Shown: positions 36,192 to 48,760, counted from the first letter of the stretch. The stretch is 64,000 bases of DNA from Pseudoduganella namucuonensis (GCF_900116645.1 NZ_FPBO01000001.1:437007-501006), one strand, 5' to 3'. Numbers and translations are program-made. The notes: generated from the letters alone by a model not told the origin.

Positions 36192-37211
36192 ATGACCCAG
36201 AAAGTGCAGCGTGTGATCGCCTTGCTGCTGCTGTGCGCGGGCCTCGCCGCCCTGGCGGCCTACCTGTGGCACGGCCGCGCGGACGGGAACGCCGCCGCCG
36301 CGCCGGAAACGGTGATCCTGGCCACCAACACCAGCTATGTCGGCATGTGCCCCATCATCGCGGCGCAGCAGCAGGGCTACTTCCTGCGCGCCGGCATCGC
36401 GGCGCAGATCCAGAACCACAACAGCGGCAAGTCCGCGCTGGAGGCGGCGCTGCAGGGCCGCGCCCACCTGGGCACCGTGGCCGACATCCCCATCATGTTC
36501 GCGGTGCTGGACAAGGTGCCGGTGTCGGTGGTGGCCACCTTCTTCCGCGCCGAGCGCGACCACGGCATCGTCGGCCGGCGCGACCGCGGCGTCACCGGCC
36601 CGGGCTCGCTGAAGGGCAAGCGCATCGGCGTCACGCTGGGCACCTCGGCGCACTTCGTGCTGAACGCGGTGCTCAACCGCCAGCTGCTGTCGGCGCGCGA
36701 CGTCACCCTGCACAACCTGAAGGCCGAGGAGTTCGCAGGCGCGCTGCAGCGCGGCGACGTGGACGCGGTCTCCAGCTGGGAGCCCTTCCTGGACGGCCTG
36801 GCCACCCAGCTGGGCAGCAACGCCACCGTGTTCTACGCCGAGGACCTGTACGAGATCCCCTACAACATCGCCGGCAGCAGGGAGTACGTGGTGAGCCACC
36901 CGGAGACCATCAAGAAGGTGCTGCGCGCGGTGGTGGAAGGCGCGCGCTACTGCCGCGAGGAGCCGGCGGCGGCGCAGGCCATGACGGCGGCGGTGATGAA
37001 GTCGACCGCCACCAAGTGGCGCGAGCTGTGGCCCAGCTACCGCTTCAGCGTCGGCCTGGACCAGGCGTTGCTGCTGGCGCTGGAGGAGGAGGCGCGCTGG
37101 GCGATGTCGAACCAGCTGGTGGCCACCGTGCCGATGCCGAACTACCTGGGCGCCATCGACCTGCAGCCGCTGAAGGCCGTGGCGCCGGCGGCGGTGACGG
37201 TCATCCATTAG
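36192..37211 (+). CDS. NitT/TauT-type substrate-binding protein, probable sensor partner
   Basis: A 339-residue periplasmic binding protein of the NMT1/SsuA group with one N-terminal membrane segment (VIALLLLCAGLAALAAYLW) and no clear cleavage site, so it may stay anchored. The body contains LATNTSYVGMCPIIAAQQQG and LKGKRIGVTLGTSAHFVLNA, typical of nitrate/taurine/thiamine-precursor binding proteins. GGAGG precedes the start. No permease or ATPase gene is adjacent; two histidine kinases follow at once, which suggests it presents a ligand to the sensor kinase instead of a transporter. Confidence 0.85.
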   Translation: MTQKVQRVIALLLLCAGLAALAAYLWHGRADGNAAAAPETVILATNTSYVGMCPIIAAQQQGYFLRAGIAAQIQNHNSGKSALEAALQGRAHLGTVADIPIMFAVLDKVPVSVVATFFRAERDHGIVGRRDRGVTGPGSLKGKRIGVTLGTSAHFVLNAVLNRQLLSARDVTLHNLKAEEFAGALQRGDVDAVSSWEPFLDGLATQLGSNATVFYAEDLYEIPYNIAGSREYVVSHPETIKKVLRAVVEGARYCREEPAAAQAMTAAVMKSTATKWRELWPSYRFSVGLDQALLLALEEEARWAMSNQLVATVPMPNYLGAIDLQPLKAVAPAAVTVIH

Positions 37212-37219
37212 GGGGATGC

Positions 37220-39730
37220 ATGCGCCTGGCGACCCGCTTCAAGCTGATGGCCTTGTTCTCGGCGGCGATCGTGGCGCTGATCGTCCTGGTGTTGCTGTCG
37301 ACCTCGCAGCGGGTGCAGCGCGAGCTGGTGAAGAACGAGACGGCGGGAGAGGTGCTGAACGCGGTCACCGCGCTGCGCTACCTGACGCAGGAATACGTGC
37401 TGCGCCACGAGGAGCGCTCCGAGGCGCAGTGGCAGCTGCGCAGCGCGTCGCTGGCCAAGCTGCTGGGCGAAACCGAGGCCTTCGGCGAGCGCGAGGAGAT
37501 GCAGATCCTGGCCGGCCTGCGGCGCACCCACGCCAGCCTGGACAAGCTGTTCGACGTGCTGGTGGCGCAGCAGGCCAAGGGCCAGCAGGGCGCGCCCGAG
37601 CGCGCCGTGGCCGTCGAATTCGAGTCGCGCCTGTCCGGCCAGATCGCCAACAAGGTGCAGCTGATGATCGTCGACGCGCTGCGGCTGTCCGAGTTGAGCC
37701 GCAGGGAGCTGCTGGCGGCGCAGCAGCGCGCCAGCGTCGCGGTGGTGCTGTTCGGCGTGCTGGTGATGCTGGTGGTGCTGGGCACCGCGCTGGCCGGTTT
37801 CCGCAGCGTGGCGCGGCCGCTGCTGCGCCTGCGCGAGGGCACCGCCCTGGTGGGCGCGGGCAACCTCGATTTCCGCCTCAACCTGACCGCGCGCGACGAG
37901 ATCGGCGACCTGGCGCGCGCCTTCGACGGCATGACGCGCACCCTGCAGCAGACCACCGTCTCGCGCGACACGCTGGCCGGCGCCAACGCCGCGCTGCAAT
38001 CGGAAATGGCGCAGCGCGCGCAGGCCGAGGCGCGCACGCTGGCGCAGCTGGGCCGGCTCAACCTGCTGCACCAGATCACCCGCTCGGTGGGCGAGCGGCA
38101 GGACCTGCGCAGCATCTTCCAGGTGGTGGTGCGCAGCCTGGAGGACCAGTTGCCGATCGACTTCGGCTGCATCTGCCTGTACGACCGCGGCAACGAGCGC
38201 CTGGTGGTGAGCTGCGTCGGGCTGCACAGCGCCGCGCTGGCGCTGGAGTTCCCGCTGCTCGAGCGCACCCACATCCCGATCGACGCCAACGGCCTGGGGC
38301 GCTGCGTGCAGGGCCACCTGGTGTACGAGGGCGACATCGGCGAGGTCGACTTCCCGCTGCCGAAGCGGCTGGCGCGCGGCGGGCTGCGCGCGCTGGTGCT
38401 GGCGCCGCTGCTGGTGGAAAGCCACGTGTTCGGCGTGCTGGTGGCGGCGCGCACCGCGCCGGAGAGCTTCAGCAGCGGCGAGTGCGAATTCCTGCGCCAG
38501 CTCAGCGAGCACGTGGCGCTGGCCGCCAACCAGAGCGAACTGTACGCCGCGCTGCAGCGCGCCTACGACGAGATGCGCCAGACCCAGCAGGCGGCGCTGC
38601 AGCAGGAGCGCCTGCGCGCGCTGGGCCAGATGGCCAGCGGCATCGCGCACGACATCAACAACGCCATCTCGCCGGTGGTGCTGTACACCGAATCGCTGCT
38701 GGAAACGGAGGCCGGGCTCAGCGCCAAGGCGCGCACCAACCTGGAGGTGATCAAGCGCGCCATCGACGACGTGGCCGCCACCGTGGCGCGCATGCGCGAG
38801 TTCTACCGCGCGCGCGAGCCGCAGGCCAGCCAGGCGCCGGTGGACCTGAACCGCCTGATGCAGCAGGTGGCCGACCTCACGCGCGCGCGCTGGAACGACC
38901 TGCCGCAGCAGCGCGGCGTGACGATACGGCTGGCGATGGAACCGTTGCCGGACTTGCCGGCCGTGATGGGCATGGAGGGCGAGATCCGCGAGGCGCTCAC
39001 CAACCTGGTGTTCAACGCGGTGGACGCGATGCCCGAGGGCGGCCAGCTGACCATGCGCACGCGGCTGATGGAGGGCGCCGCGCGCCGCGCCTGCGTCGAG
39101 GTGGCCGACAGCGGCGTCGGCATGGACGAGGACACCCGGCGCCGCTGCCTGGAACCCTTCTTCACCACCAAGGGCGAGCGCGGCACGGGCCTGGGCCTGG
39201 CCATGGTGTACGGCATGGTGGAGCGGCACGGGGCCGGCATCGAGATCCTGTCCACGCCCGGCAAGGGCACCACCATGCGGGTCGGCTTCGACGTGCCGGC
39301 CTCGCCCGAGCAGGGCGCGCCGCAGGCGCCGGTGCTGGCGCTGCGGCGCAGCGTGCGCATTCTGGCGGTGGACGACGACCCGCTGGTGCTCAAGTCGCTG
39401 CGCGACATCCTGGAGCAGGACGGCCACCGGGTGGTGGCGGCCGACGGCGGCCAGGCCGGCATCGACTCCTTCCGCGCGGCGCACACCCGCGGCGAGCCGT
39501 ACGAACTGGTGATCACCGACCTGGGCATGCCCTACGTGGACGGGCGCCGGGTGGCGCAGTCCGTGAAGCAGCTCTCGCCCTCGACGCCGGTGATCCTGCT
39601 GACCGGCTGGGGCCAGCGCATCGTGGCCGAGGGCGACATGCCGGTGCACGTGGACCGCGTGCTGGGCAAGCCGCCCAAGCTGCGCGAGCTGCGCGAGGCG
39701 CTGGCCGCCTGTTGCGAAGAGGAGGCTTGA
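37220..39730 (+). CDS. Hybrid sensor histidine kinase (HAMP-GAF-HisKA-HATPase-REC)
   Basis: An 836-residue kinase. Two membrane helices (about residues 8-28 and 175-195) flank a helical periplasmic domain of about 150 residues. Then come HAMP, a GAF domain (about 285-440), HisKA with the phospho-acceptor in GIAHDINNAISPVV, an ATPase domain with NLVFNAVDAM, DSGVGMD and GTGLGLAMVYG, and a C-terminal receiver with ILAVDDDPL and the Asp in LVITDLGMPY. It directly follows the binding-protein gene and abuts the next kinase with no gap, so all three probably form one signalling unit. Confidence 0.93.
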   Translation: MRLATRFKLMALFSAAIVALIVLVLLSTSQRVQRELVKNETAGEVLNAVTALRYLTQEYVLRHEERSEAQWQLRSASLAKLLGETEAFGEREEMQILAGLRRTHASLDKLFDVLVAQQAKGQQGAPERAVAVEFESRLSGQIANKVQLMIVDALRLSELSRRELLAAQQRASVAVVLFGVLVMLVVLGTALAGFRSVARPLLRLREGTALVGAGNLDFRLNLTARDEIGDLARAFDGMTRTLQQTTVSRDTLAGANAALQSEMAQRAQAEARTLAQLGRLNLLHQITRSVGERQDLRSIFQVVVRSLEDQLPIDFGCICLYDRGNERLVVSCVGLHSAALALEFPLLERTHIPIDANGLGRCVQGHLVYEGDIGEVDFPLPKRLARGGLRALVLAPLLVESHVFGVLVAARTAPESFSSGECEFLRQLSEHVALAANQSELYAALQRAYDEMRQTQQAALQQERLRALGQMASGIAHDINNAISPVVLYTESLLETEAGLSAKARTNLEVIKRAIDDVAATVARMREFYRAREPQASQAPVDLNRLMQQVADLTRARWNDLPQQRGVTIRLAMEPLPDLPAVMGMEGEIREALTNLVFNAVDAMPEGGQLTMRTRLMEGAARRACVEVADSGVGMDEDTRRRCLEPFFTTKGERGTGLGLAMVYGMVERHGAGIEILSTPGKGTTMRVGFDVPASPEQGAPQAPVLALRRSVRILAVDDDPLVLKSLRDILEQDGHRVVAADGGQAGIDSFRAAHTRGEPYELVITDLGMPYVDGRRVAQSVKQLSPSTPVILLTGWGQRIVAEGDMPVHVDRVLGKPPKLRELREALAACCEEEA

Positions 39731-40966
<1,236 letters not shown>

Positions 40967-41040
40967 GCGGGGTGTCCCCGCCACCGCCGCCGAACGTTGG
41001 CCGCCGCCGCATCCGCCCCAAGCCGCCCTCGCCAACTTGG

Positions 41041-41062
41041 CTGTGTTTATGTACAGTATAAT
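41041..41062 (+). promoter_or_regulatory. LexA box and -10 element of polB
   Basis: CTGTGTTTATGTACAG (41041-41056) fits the LexA consensus CTGT-N8-ACAG exactly. It is followed directly by a perfect TATAAT (41057-41062), so LexA bound here would cover the promoter spacer. polB starts 30 bases later. Confidence 0.85.
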
Positions 41063-41092
41063 TGGCAAACACACCATCGTTCAGGCATCACC

Positions 41093-43465
41093 GTGGCTCC
41101 GACATCCCAGCAAGGTTTTATTCTCACCCGCCATTGGCGCGACACCCGGAATGGAACGGAAATCGAATTCTGGCTGGCGACCGACGACGGCCCGAGAAAA
41201 GTCCGGCTGACATCGCAGACATCCGTCGCGTTCGCCGAGGCCGGCCTGCGCCCCGCCATCGAGGCGCAACTGTCCGGCGCGCCCGGCATCGAGCTGCGCG
41301 ACCTGCCCCTCAAGACCTTCGACAACGAACCCGTCGTCGGCGTCTATTCCTCCCAGTACAAGCAGCTCACCGCGCTGGAACGCGGCCTGCGCGAGCACGG
41401 CATCAAGCTGTACGAGGCCGACATCCGCCCGCCGGAGCGGTATCTGATGGAGCGCTTCATCACCGCCTCGGTGCAGGTCGATGGCGGCGCCGTGAACGGC
41501 GCCGCCATCACCGACTGCAAGCTCAAACCGGCGCCCGATTATCGTCCCGCGCTGCGGATGGTGTCGCTGGACATCGAGACCAGCGCCTTCGAGGACCTGT
41601 ATTCCATCGCCCTGGAGGGCTGTGGCCAGCGCCAGGTGTACATGCTGGGACGTGCGCCCGAGGGGACCGCCGCGGACCCCGGCTTCGACCTCGAATACTG
41701 CGCCACGCCGCGGCAACTGATCGAAAAGCTCAACGCCTGGTTCCACACCCACGACCCGGACGTGATCGTCGGCTGGAGCCTGGTGCAGTTCGACCTGCGC
41801 GTGCTGCAGAAGAACGCCGACAAGCACAAGGTCCCGCTGCTGCTGGGCCGCGAGGGCAAGACGGTGGACTGGCGCACCCACCAGGCGCGCGACGGCTACG
41901 TGTTCGCCTCCATCGCCGGCCGCGTCGCCATCGACGGCATCGAGGCGCTGCGCTCGGCCTCGTGGACCTTCCCGTCCTTCAGCCTGGAGAACGTGTCGCA
42001 GACCATGCTGGGGGAGGGCAAGGACATCGGCGACGCCTACGACAAGATGGCCGAGATCGAGCGCCGCTTCCGCGAGGACAAGCCGGCGCTGGCGCACTAC
42101 AACCTGAAGGACTGCGAACTGGTCACCCGCATCTTCGACAAGGCCAGGCTGATGGACTTCATCGTCGAACGCGCCAACGTGACGGGCCTGCAGGCCGACC
42201 AGTTCGGCGGCTCCATCGCCGCCTTCAGCCACCACTACCTGCCGCGCATGCACCGCGAAGGCTACGTCGCGCCCAGCGTCGGCGACGTTTCCGGCAGCTC
42301 GTCCCCCGGCGGCTTCGTGATGGACTCCAAGCCCGGGCTGTACGACTCCGTGGTCGTGCTGGACTACAAAAGCCTGTACCCTTCCATCATCCGCACCTTC
42401 CTGGTCGATCCGGTCGGCCTGGTGGTCGGCCAGGCGGAGCGGGACCCGGAGGCCGTCGTCCCCGGCATGCGCGGCGCCGTGTTTTCGCGCGCGAAGCACT
42501 GCCTGCCCGCGATCACCACGCAACTGTGGGAGGGCCGGGACGCCGCCAAGCGCCAGAAGAACGAGCCCCTGTCGCAGGCCCTGAAGCTGCTGATGAATTC
42601 CTTCTGCGGCGTGCTCGGTTCGCCCGACTGCCGCTTCTTCAATCCGCAACTGGTGTCCTCCGTGACGCTGCGCGGCCACGAGATGATGAAGCTCACGCGC
42701 GTGCTGGTGGAGGAGGAGGGCTACGACGTGATCTACGGCGACACCGACTCCATCTTCATCTGGCTGCGCAAGGAATACGCGAACGACGCCGCGCTGGCCA
42801 TCGGGCAGGGGCTGGCCGACAAGATCAACGCGTGGTGGAGGAAGACGCTGCGGGAGCAGCTGGGACTGGAGAGCCATCTCGAGATCGAATTCGACACCCA
42901 CTTCCAGCGCTTCTTCATGCCGACCATACGCGGCACCGACATGGGCAGCAAGAAGCGCTACGCCGGCCTGACCGTCAACGGCAAGGGGGAGGAGGAGGTC
43001 ATCTACCGCGGGCTGGAGGTCGCGCGCAGCGACTGGACGCCGCTGGCCCAGCAATTCCAGCGCGGCCTGTTCCTGCGCATCTTCAAGGCCGAGCCCTACG
43101 AGGAGTACGTGCGCGACTACGCGCGCAAGACGGCGGCCGGCGAGTTCGACGAATTGCTGGTCTACCGCAAGCGCCTAAGGCAGCGGCTGGAGGACTACCA
43201 GGTGAACGCGCCGCCGCAGGCGCGGGCGGCGCGGCTGGCCGACGAATTCAACAAGTCGCTGCGGCGGCCGTTGCGCTACCAGAACGGCGGATGGATCAGC
43301 TACGTGATGACGACGAGCGGGCCGGAGCCGCTGGAAGCGCTGCGTTCGACCATCGACTACGAACACTATCTGTCCAAACAGCTGCAGCCGATCGCCGACT
43401 CCATCCTGCTGCCGATGCACGACAGCTTCGCCAACCTGACCACCGCGCAGGGCAATCTGTTCTGA
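41093..43465 (+). CDS. polB: DNA polymerase II (family B)
   Basis: A 790-residue polymerase, close in length to E. coli Pol II. The exonuclease motif is SLDIETSAFED. Polymerase motif A is VLDYKSLYPSIIRTF, motif B KLLMNSFCGVLG and motif C IYGDTDSIF. It performs SOS-induced replication restart and translesion synthesis with proofreading. The start is GTG 41093: it lies after the LexA box and gives a normal N-terminus, whereas the open frame reaching to TTG 40997 would include the promoter. A strong terminator follows. Confidence 0.95.
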   Translation: MAPTSQQGFILTRHWRDTRNGTEIEFWLATDDGPRKVRLTSQTSVAFAEAGLRPAIEAQLSGAPGIELRDLPLKTFDNEPVVGVYSSQYKQLTALERGLREHGIKLYEADIRPPERYLMERFITASVQVDGGAVNGAAITDCKLKPAPDYRPALRMVSLDIETSAFEDLYSIALEGCGQRQVYMLGRAPEGTAADPGFDLEYCATPRQLIEKLNAWFHTHDPDVIVGWSLVQFDLRVLQKNADKHKVPLLLGREGKTVDWRTHQARDGYVFASIAGRVAIDGIEALRSASWTFPSFSLENVSQTMLGEGKDIGDAYDKMAEIERRFREDKPALAHYNLKDCELVTRIFDKARLMDFIVERANVTGLQADQFGGSIAAFSHHYLPRMHREGYVAPSVGDVSGSSSPGGFVMDSKPGLYDSVVVLDYKSLYPSIIRTFLVDPVGLVVGQAERDPEAVVPGMRGAVFSRAKHCLPAITTQLWEGRDAAKRQKNEPLSQALKLLMNSFCGVLGSPDCRFFNPQLVSSVTLRGHEMMKLTRVLVEEEGYDVIYGDTDSIFIWLRKEYANDAALAIGQGLADKINAWWRKTLREQLGLESHLEIEFDTHFQRFFMPTIRGTDMGSKKRYAGLTVNGKGEEEVIYRGLEVARSDWTPLAQQFQRGLFLRIFKAEPYEEYVRDYARKTAAGEFDELLVYRKRLRQRLEDYQVNAPPQARAARLADEFNKSLRRPLRYQNGGWISYVMTTSGPEPLEALRSTIDYEHYLSKQLQPIADSILLPMHDSFANLTTAQGNLF

Positions 43466-43473
43466 CTTTAATC

Positions 43474-43500
43474 CGCGCCGCCGTGGCCGGCGGCGCGTTT
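43474..43500 (+). terminator. Terminator of polB
   Basis: CGCGCCGCCG (43474-43483) and CGGCGGCGCG (43488-43497) form a perfect 10-bp stem with a TGGC loop, followed by TTT. Confidence 0.75.
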
Positions 43501-43504
43501 CACC

Positions 43505-43705
43505 TTAGTCGGCCAGCGCGGCCTTTTGTTCGGCGGTCAGGCGTTTGGCGGTCACGACCACGGTTTGGATAGCGCTAACTTTGGCGACGGCAACAGTGGC
43601 TTTTGGAGCGATCAGCTTGGGCACGGCGGCGGTTGCGGCGGCGGTCGCGCCGATCAGGACCAGGGCTCCGACGAAAATGAATTCCATGGATTTGCTGATG
43701 TTCAT
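43505..43705 (-). CDS. Small membrane protein of unknown function
   Basis: A 66-residue protein starting MNISKSMEF with one hydrophobic helix (FIFVGALVLIGATAAATAAV) and an Ala/Val/Thr-rich tail ending in TAKRLTAEQKAALAD. The start at 43705 is supported by AAAGGAG six bases upstream. A possible promoter lies upstream on the minus strand (TTGGCC at 43771-43766, 18-bp spacer, CATAAT at 43747-43742). I do not recognise the family. The good ribosome binding site and membrane segment argue that it is real. Confidence 0.65.
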   Translation of the reverse strand: MNISKSMEFIFVGALVLIGATAAATAAVPKLIAPKATVAVAKVSAIQTVVVTAKRLTAEQKAALAD

Positions 43706-43966
43706 GCTTTTCTCCTTTAAAAGTGTTCTTTCCTTGAGCACATTATGCGTAGGGGAGAAATATAAGGCCAATTTTAAATTTCGATTTCATATATTCACAA
43801 ACAATATGATGATCCTTAATTTTTTAATGGCCGTTATTGCTTTGGTGAATCACATTGCGGAATTATGTGGTGGAGACGAATTTCTGCATGATGTCAGCGG
43901 ATACTTATGGAAACTTATTTTTTGATTTATAAGTTAGTGAACCGCCGCGAGCGCCTGAAAACACCG

Positions 43967-45856
<1,890 letters not shown>

Positions 45857-45910
45857 GGTTGTCTCCTTTTTTATCCGTGTCTTGTTGTATCAGACGCGGC
45901 GCGGCGCAAC

Positions 45911-45959
45911 TGTCGCCGGGACGACAAAGCCCGGGCGCCGCGTGTCCACTTTCTGGACA
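45911..45959. promoter_or_regulatory. Two upstream inverted repeats (candidate activator sites)
   Basis: TGTCG-N6-CGACA (45911-45926) and TGTCCA-N5-TGGACA (45943-45959) share a TGTC...GACA pattern. Their centres are about 32 bp apart, close to three helical turns. They lie about 120-170 bp upstream of the sigma-54 promoter, the usual place for enhancer sites of AcoR-like activators. Confidence 0.6.
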
Positions 45960-46079
45960 GCGTGACGCCGGCCACTGGCGCGTAACGTGACGCGGGACGC
46001 CGTTCGGCGCGACCTGGCAATCGCGCCAAGTTCCTCATTTCAATGGCTTTTCTCCCGCAAGTGGCGGCTTGCCCGGGCG

Positions 46080-46094
46080 TGGCACGCGCATTGC
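46080..46094 (+). promoter_or_regulatory. Sigma-54 (-24/-12) promoter
   Basis: TGGCACGCGCATTGC matches the sigma-54 consensus TGGCAC-N5-TTGC. GG (46081-46082) and GC (46093-46094) have the required ten-base separation. It lies 66 bp before the transporter gene start. Confidence 0.85.
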
Positions 46095-46159
46095 GGTACG
46101 GAGTGAGGGCGGCCGCGGAGGCCGTTCACAAAATAATCAATGGAGAAGAGGAGAGTTGC

Positions 46160-47083
46160 ATGAAGCAGACAGAGTTCAGGAAGGGCAAGACGTATCCGCT
46201 GCGCGCTTGCGCAAGCCCGCATGCCGGCGCGGTGCTGGCCACGCTGGCCGCGCTCGCCGGCGGCCCGGCGGCGGCGATCGATGTGGACGCGGGCGACTAC
46301 ACCGCGCTGCCGGTGGGCAGCAAGCTCGCGCTGGTCTACTACCAGCGCGCGGAGCGGGACAAGCTGTATGGCAAGGGCGCCCGCGTGCCGCTCGACGCGG
46401 GACTGGATTCCGATGTCGGCATCGCACGCGGCGTGCACTTCATGGACATCGGCGGCTATATCGTCGATCCGCAATTCCTGCTGCCCTTCGGCAGGCTGAA
46501 GGCGAAGGATGGCACCGGCTTCCTGGGCGACACGGGCGGCACCGGCGACCTCATGCTCGCCGCGACGGTGTGGCTGGTCAACCGGAAGGAGGGCAACACC
46601 TATTTCGGCGTCACGCCTTTCCTGATCCTGCCGACCGGCCAGTACGACCGCAACAGGGCGCTCAACCTGGGCCAGAACCGCGCCAGGTTCACGCTGCAGG
46701 CCGGCTACATCACCGCGCTGACGACGTCGCTGTCGCTCGACGTCGTCGGCGACTTCACCGTGTACGGGCGCAACACCGAATTCGGCGCGGCGGGCGCCAC
46801 CCTCGAGCAGAAGACCGGTTACGGCGCGCAGGCGCACCTGCGCTATCACGTGGCGCCGGGCTTCGATCTGCGCGGCGGCGTGTTCAGGACCATCACCGGC
46901 GAGACCAGCGTCAACGGGGCCCGCCAGGGGGACCGCGGCGACACCACCAAATTCAATATCGGCGCCTCGTATTTCGTCCGGCCGGCAACCCAACTGCTGG
47001 CCACCTACGGGCGTGACGTGTCGGTGCGCGACGGATTCAAGGAGGGCAATCGCCTCAACCTGCGCCTGTTGCAAGTCTACTGA
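46160..47083 (+). CDS. Outer-membrane transporter, phenol-degradation MetA family
   Basis: A 307-residue protein with a signal peptide (cleavage near AGGPAAA) and an all-beta barrel ending in RLNLRLLQVY. It has the pattern of the MetA-pathway-of-phenol-degradation family: LVYYQRAERDKLYGKG, the ligand-like FMDIGGYIVDPQFLLPFG and YFGVTPFLILPTGQYD. Such proteins are thought to admit hydrophobic aromatic or alcohol substrates. GAGGAGAG precedes ATG 46160. It is the first gene of the sigma-54 operon with the PQQ dehydrogenase and cytochrome c. Confidence 0.85.
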   Translation: MKQTEFRKGKTYPLRACASPHAGAVLATLAALAGGPAAAIDVDAGDYTALPVGSKLALVYYQRAERDKLYGKGARVPLDAGLDSDVGIARGVHFMDIGGYIVDPQFLLPFGRLKAKDGTGFLGDTGGTGDLMLAATVWLVNRKEGNTYFGVTPFLILPTGQYDRNRALNLGQNRARFTLQAGYITALTTSLSLDVVGDFTVYGRNTEFGAAGATLEQKTGYGAQAHLRYHVAPGFDLRGGVFRTITGETSVNGARQGDRGDTTKFNIGASYFVRPATQLLATYGRDVSVRDGFKEGNRLNLRLLQVY

Positions 47084-47107
47084 ACCCTTAGCCCCCAAGG
47101 AAACGAT

Positions 47108-48760
47108 ATGAAGCAAATGATTTTCGCGGCGGCGATGTCGCTGCAATTCGCCGCCCCGTCCGCGCATGCGGCGAACGGCGACGTGGCGGTCTATGGCCTC
47201 GACCAGGGCCAACGCCGCCATAGCGCGCTCAAGCAGATCAACACCGGCAACGTGAAGCGCATGGTCCCGGTGTGGAACCTGAGCCTGGCCAGCAACCACG
47301 CGCAGTCGCAGCAACCGCTGGTGATCGACGGCGTCATGTACCTGCCGACGGCCGACGCCACGCTGGCGGTCGACGCGCTCAGCGGCCGCCAGCTCTGGAA
47401 GACCTCGCTCAACTACGCGCCGGACGTGTTCGGCGTGGTCTGCTGCGGCATACTCAATCGCGGCCTGGCGGCGCACGGCGGCAAGCTGTTCCGGGGCACG
47501 CTCGACGCGCAGCTCACGGCGCTCGACATGCGGTCCGGCAAAGAGCTGTGGCGCGCCAAGCTGCAGGACTACAAGGAGGGCTACGCGGCGACCGGCGCGC
47601 CGCTGGTCGCCAATGGCGTCCTCATCAGCGGCATTTCGGGCGGCGAATACGGCACCCGCGGTTTCATCGCCGGCTTCGATCCGGACACCGGCAAGGAATT
47701 GTGGCGCCGCCATACGACCGCCGCGCCGGGCGAACCCGGCGGCGACAGCTGGCCGGGCGAGACCCACAAGCGCGGCGGCGGCCCGACCTGGCTGACCGGC
47801 ACCTACGATCCGGAACTGGACCTGGTGTACTGGGGCGTCGGCAATGGCGGCCCGTGGAACGCCGCCTACCGCAAGGGCGACAACCTGTATATCGGCTCGG
47901 TGATCGCGGTGCGGCCGAAGACCGGCGAGGTGGTCTGGCATTACCAGTTCTCCCCGAACGATCCCTTCGACTACGACGGCACCAACGAACTCGTGATCGC
48001 CGACCTGCCGATGGACGGGACCAGGCGCAAGGTCGTCATGCAGGCCAACCGCAACGGCTACTTCTATGTGCTGGACCGCGCCACCGGCGAGCTGCTGCGG
48101 GCCAATCCCTTCATCGACAAGATCACCTGGGCCAAGGGCATCGACATGAAGACCGGCCGTCCGATCGATACCGACGACACGAAAAAGATCCGCGCGTCGC
48201 TGACCATGGAGCAGGCCATCGATGTCTGGCCGTCCGCGCTCGGCGGCAAGAACTGGTCGCCGATGTCGTACGACCCGTCGAGCCACCTGGTCTATGCCAA
48301 CACGCTCAACATCGGCTTCCCGTACAAGACCGTGGACCCCGAATACAACAAGGGCGCCTTCTACCTCGGCATGGAATTCACGTCGCTGTCGTGGCCGGAG
48401 AACGGCAACCGCGGCTACCTGAAGGCGATCGACCCGGTCAGCGGCAAGACGCGCTGGCAGGTGCCCTCGGCGATACCCAATTTCGCCGGGGTGTTGACCA
48501 CCGCCAGCGGCCTGCTGTTCACCGGCGCGATGACCGGCGAGTTCCTGGCCTATGACAGCAAGAGCGGCAGGAAGCTGTGGCAGTTCCAGACCGGCTCGGG
48601 CATCGTCGGCATGCCGATCACCTGGGAGCGCAACGGCCGCCAGTACGTGACCGTCACCAGCGGCGTCGGCGGCGTCTACACGCTGTTCAGCGGCGACGAG
48701 CGGCTCAAGAACATCCCCACCGGCGGCTCGGTGTGGACTTTCGCCCTGATGGACCAATGA
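47108..48760 (+). CDS. PQQ-dependent alcohol dehydrogenase (predicted lanthanide type)
   Basis: A 550-residue periplasmic quinoprotein with a signal peptide ending at PSAHA. The propeller has PQQ tryptophan-docking motifs, the vicinal disulfide Cys112-Cys113 in VVCCGILNRG, and metal/PQQ ligands Glu180 (SGGEYG), Asn246 (VGNGGPW) and Asp288. Asp290, in FDYDG, occupies the position that is Asp in lanthanide-dependent XoxF/PedH enzymes and Ala or Ser in calcium forms. It is shorter than the typical 600 residues. AAGGAAA precedes the start. Electrons should pass to the cytochrome c encoded with a 3-base overlap downstream. The alcohol oxidised is unknown. Confidence 0.92.
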   Translation: MKQMIFAAAMSLQFAAPSAHAANGDVAVYGLDQGQRRHSALKQINTGNVKRMVPVWNLSLASNHAQSQQPLVIDGVMYLPTADATLAVDALSGRQLWKTSLNYAPDVFGVVCCGILNRGLAAHGGKLFRGTLDAQLTALDMRSGKELWRAKLQDYKEGYAATGAPLVANGVLISGISGGEYGTRGFIAGFDPDTGKELWRRHTTAAPGEPGGDSWPGETHKRGGGPTWLTGTYDPELDLVYWGVGNGGPWNAAYRKGDNLYIGSVIAVRPKTGEVVWHYQFSPNDPFDYDGTNELVIADLPMDGTRRKVVMQANRNGYFYVLDRATGELLRANPFIDKITWAKGIDMKTGRPIDTDDTKKIRASLTMEQAIDVWPSALGGKNWSPMSYDPSSHLVYANTLNIGFPYKTVDPEYNKGAFYLGMEFTSLSWPENGNRGYLKAIDPVSGKTRWQVPSAIPNFAGVLTTASGLLFTGAMTGEFLAYDSKSGRKLWQFQTGSGIVGMPITWERNGRQYVTVTSGVGGVYTLFSGDERLKNIPTGGSVWTFALMDQ

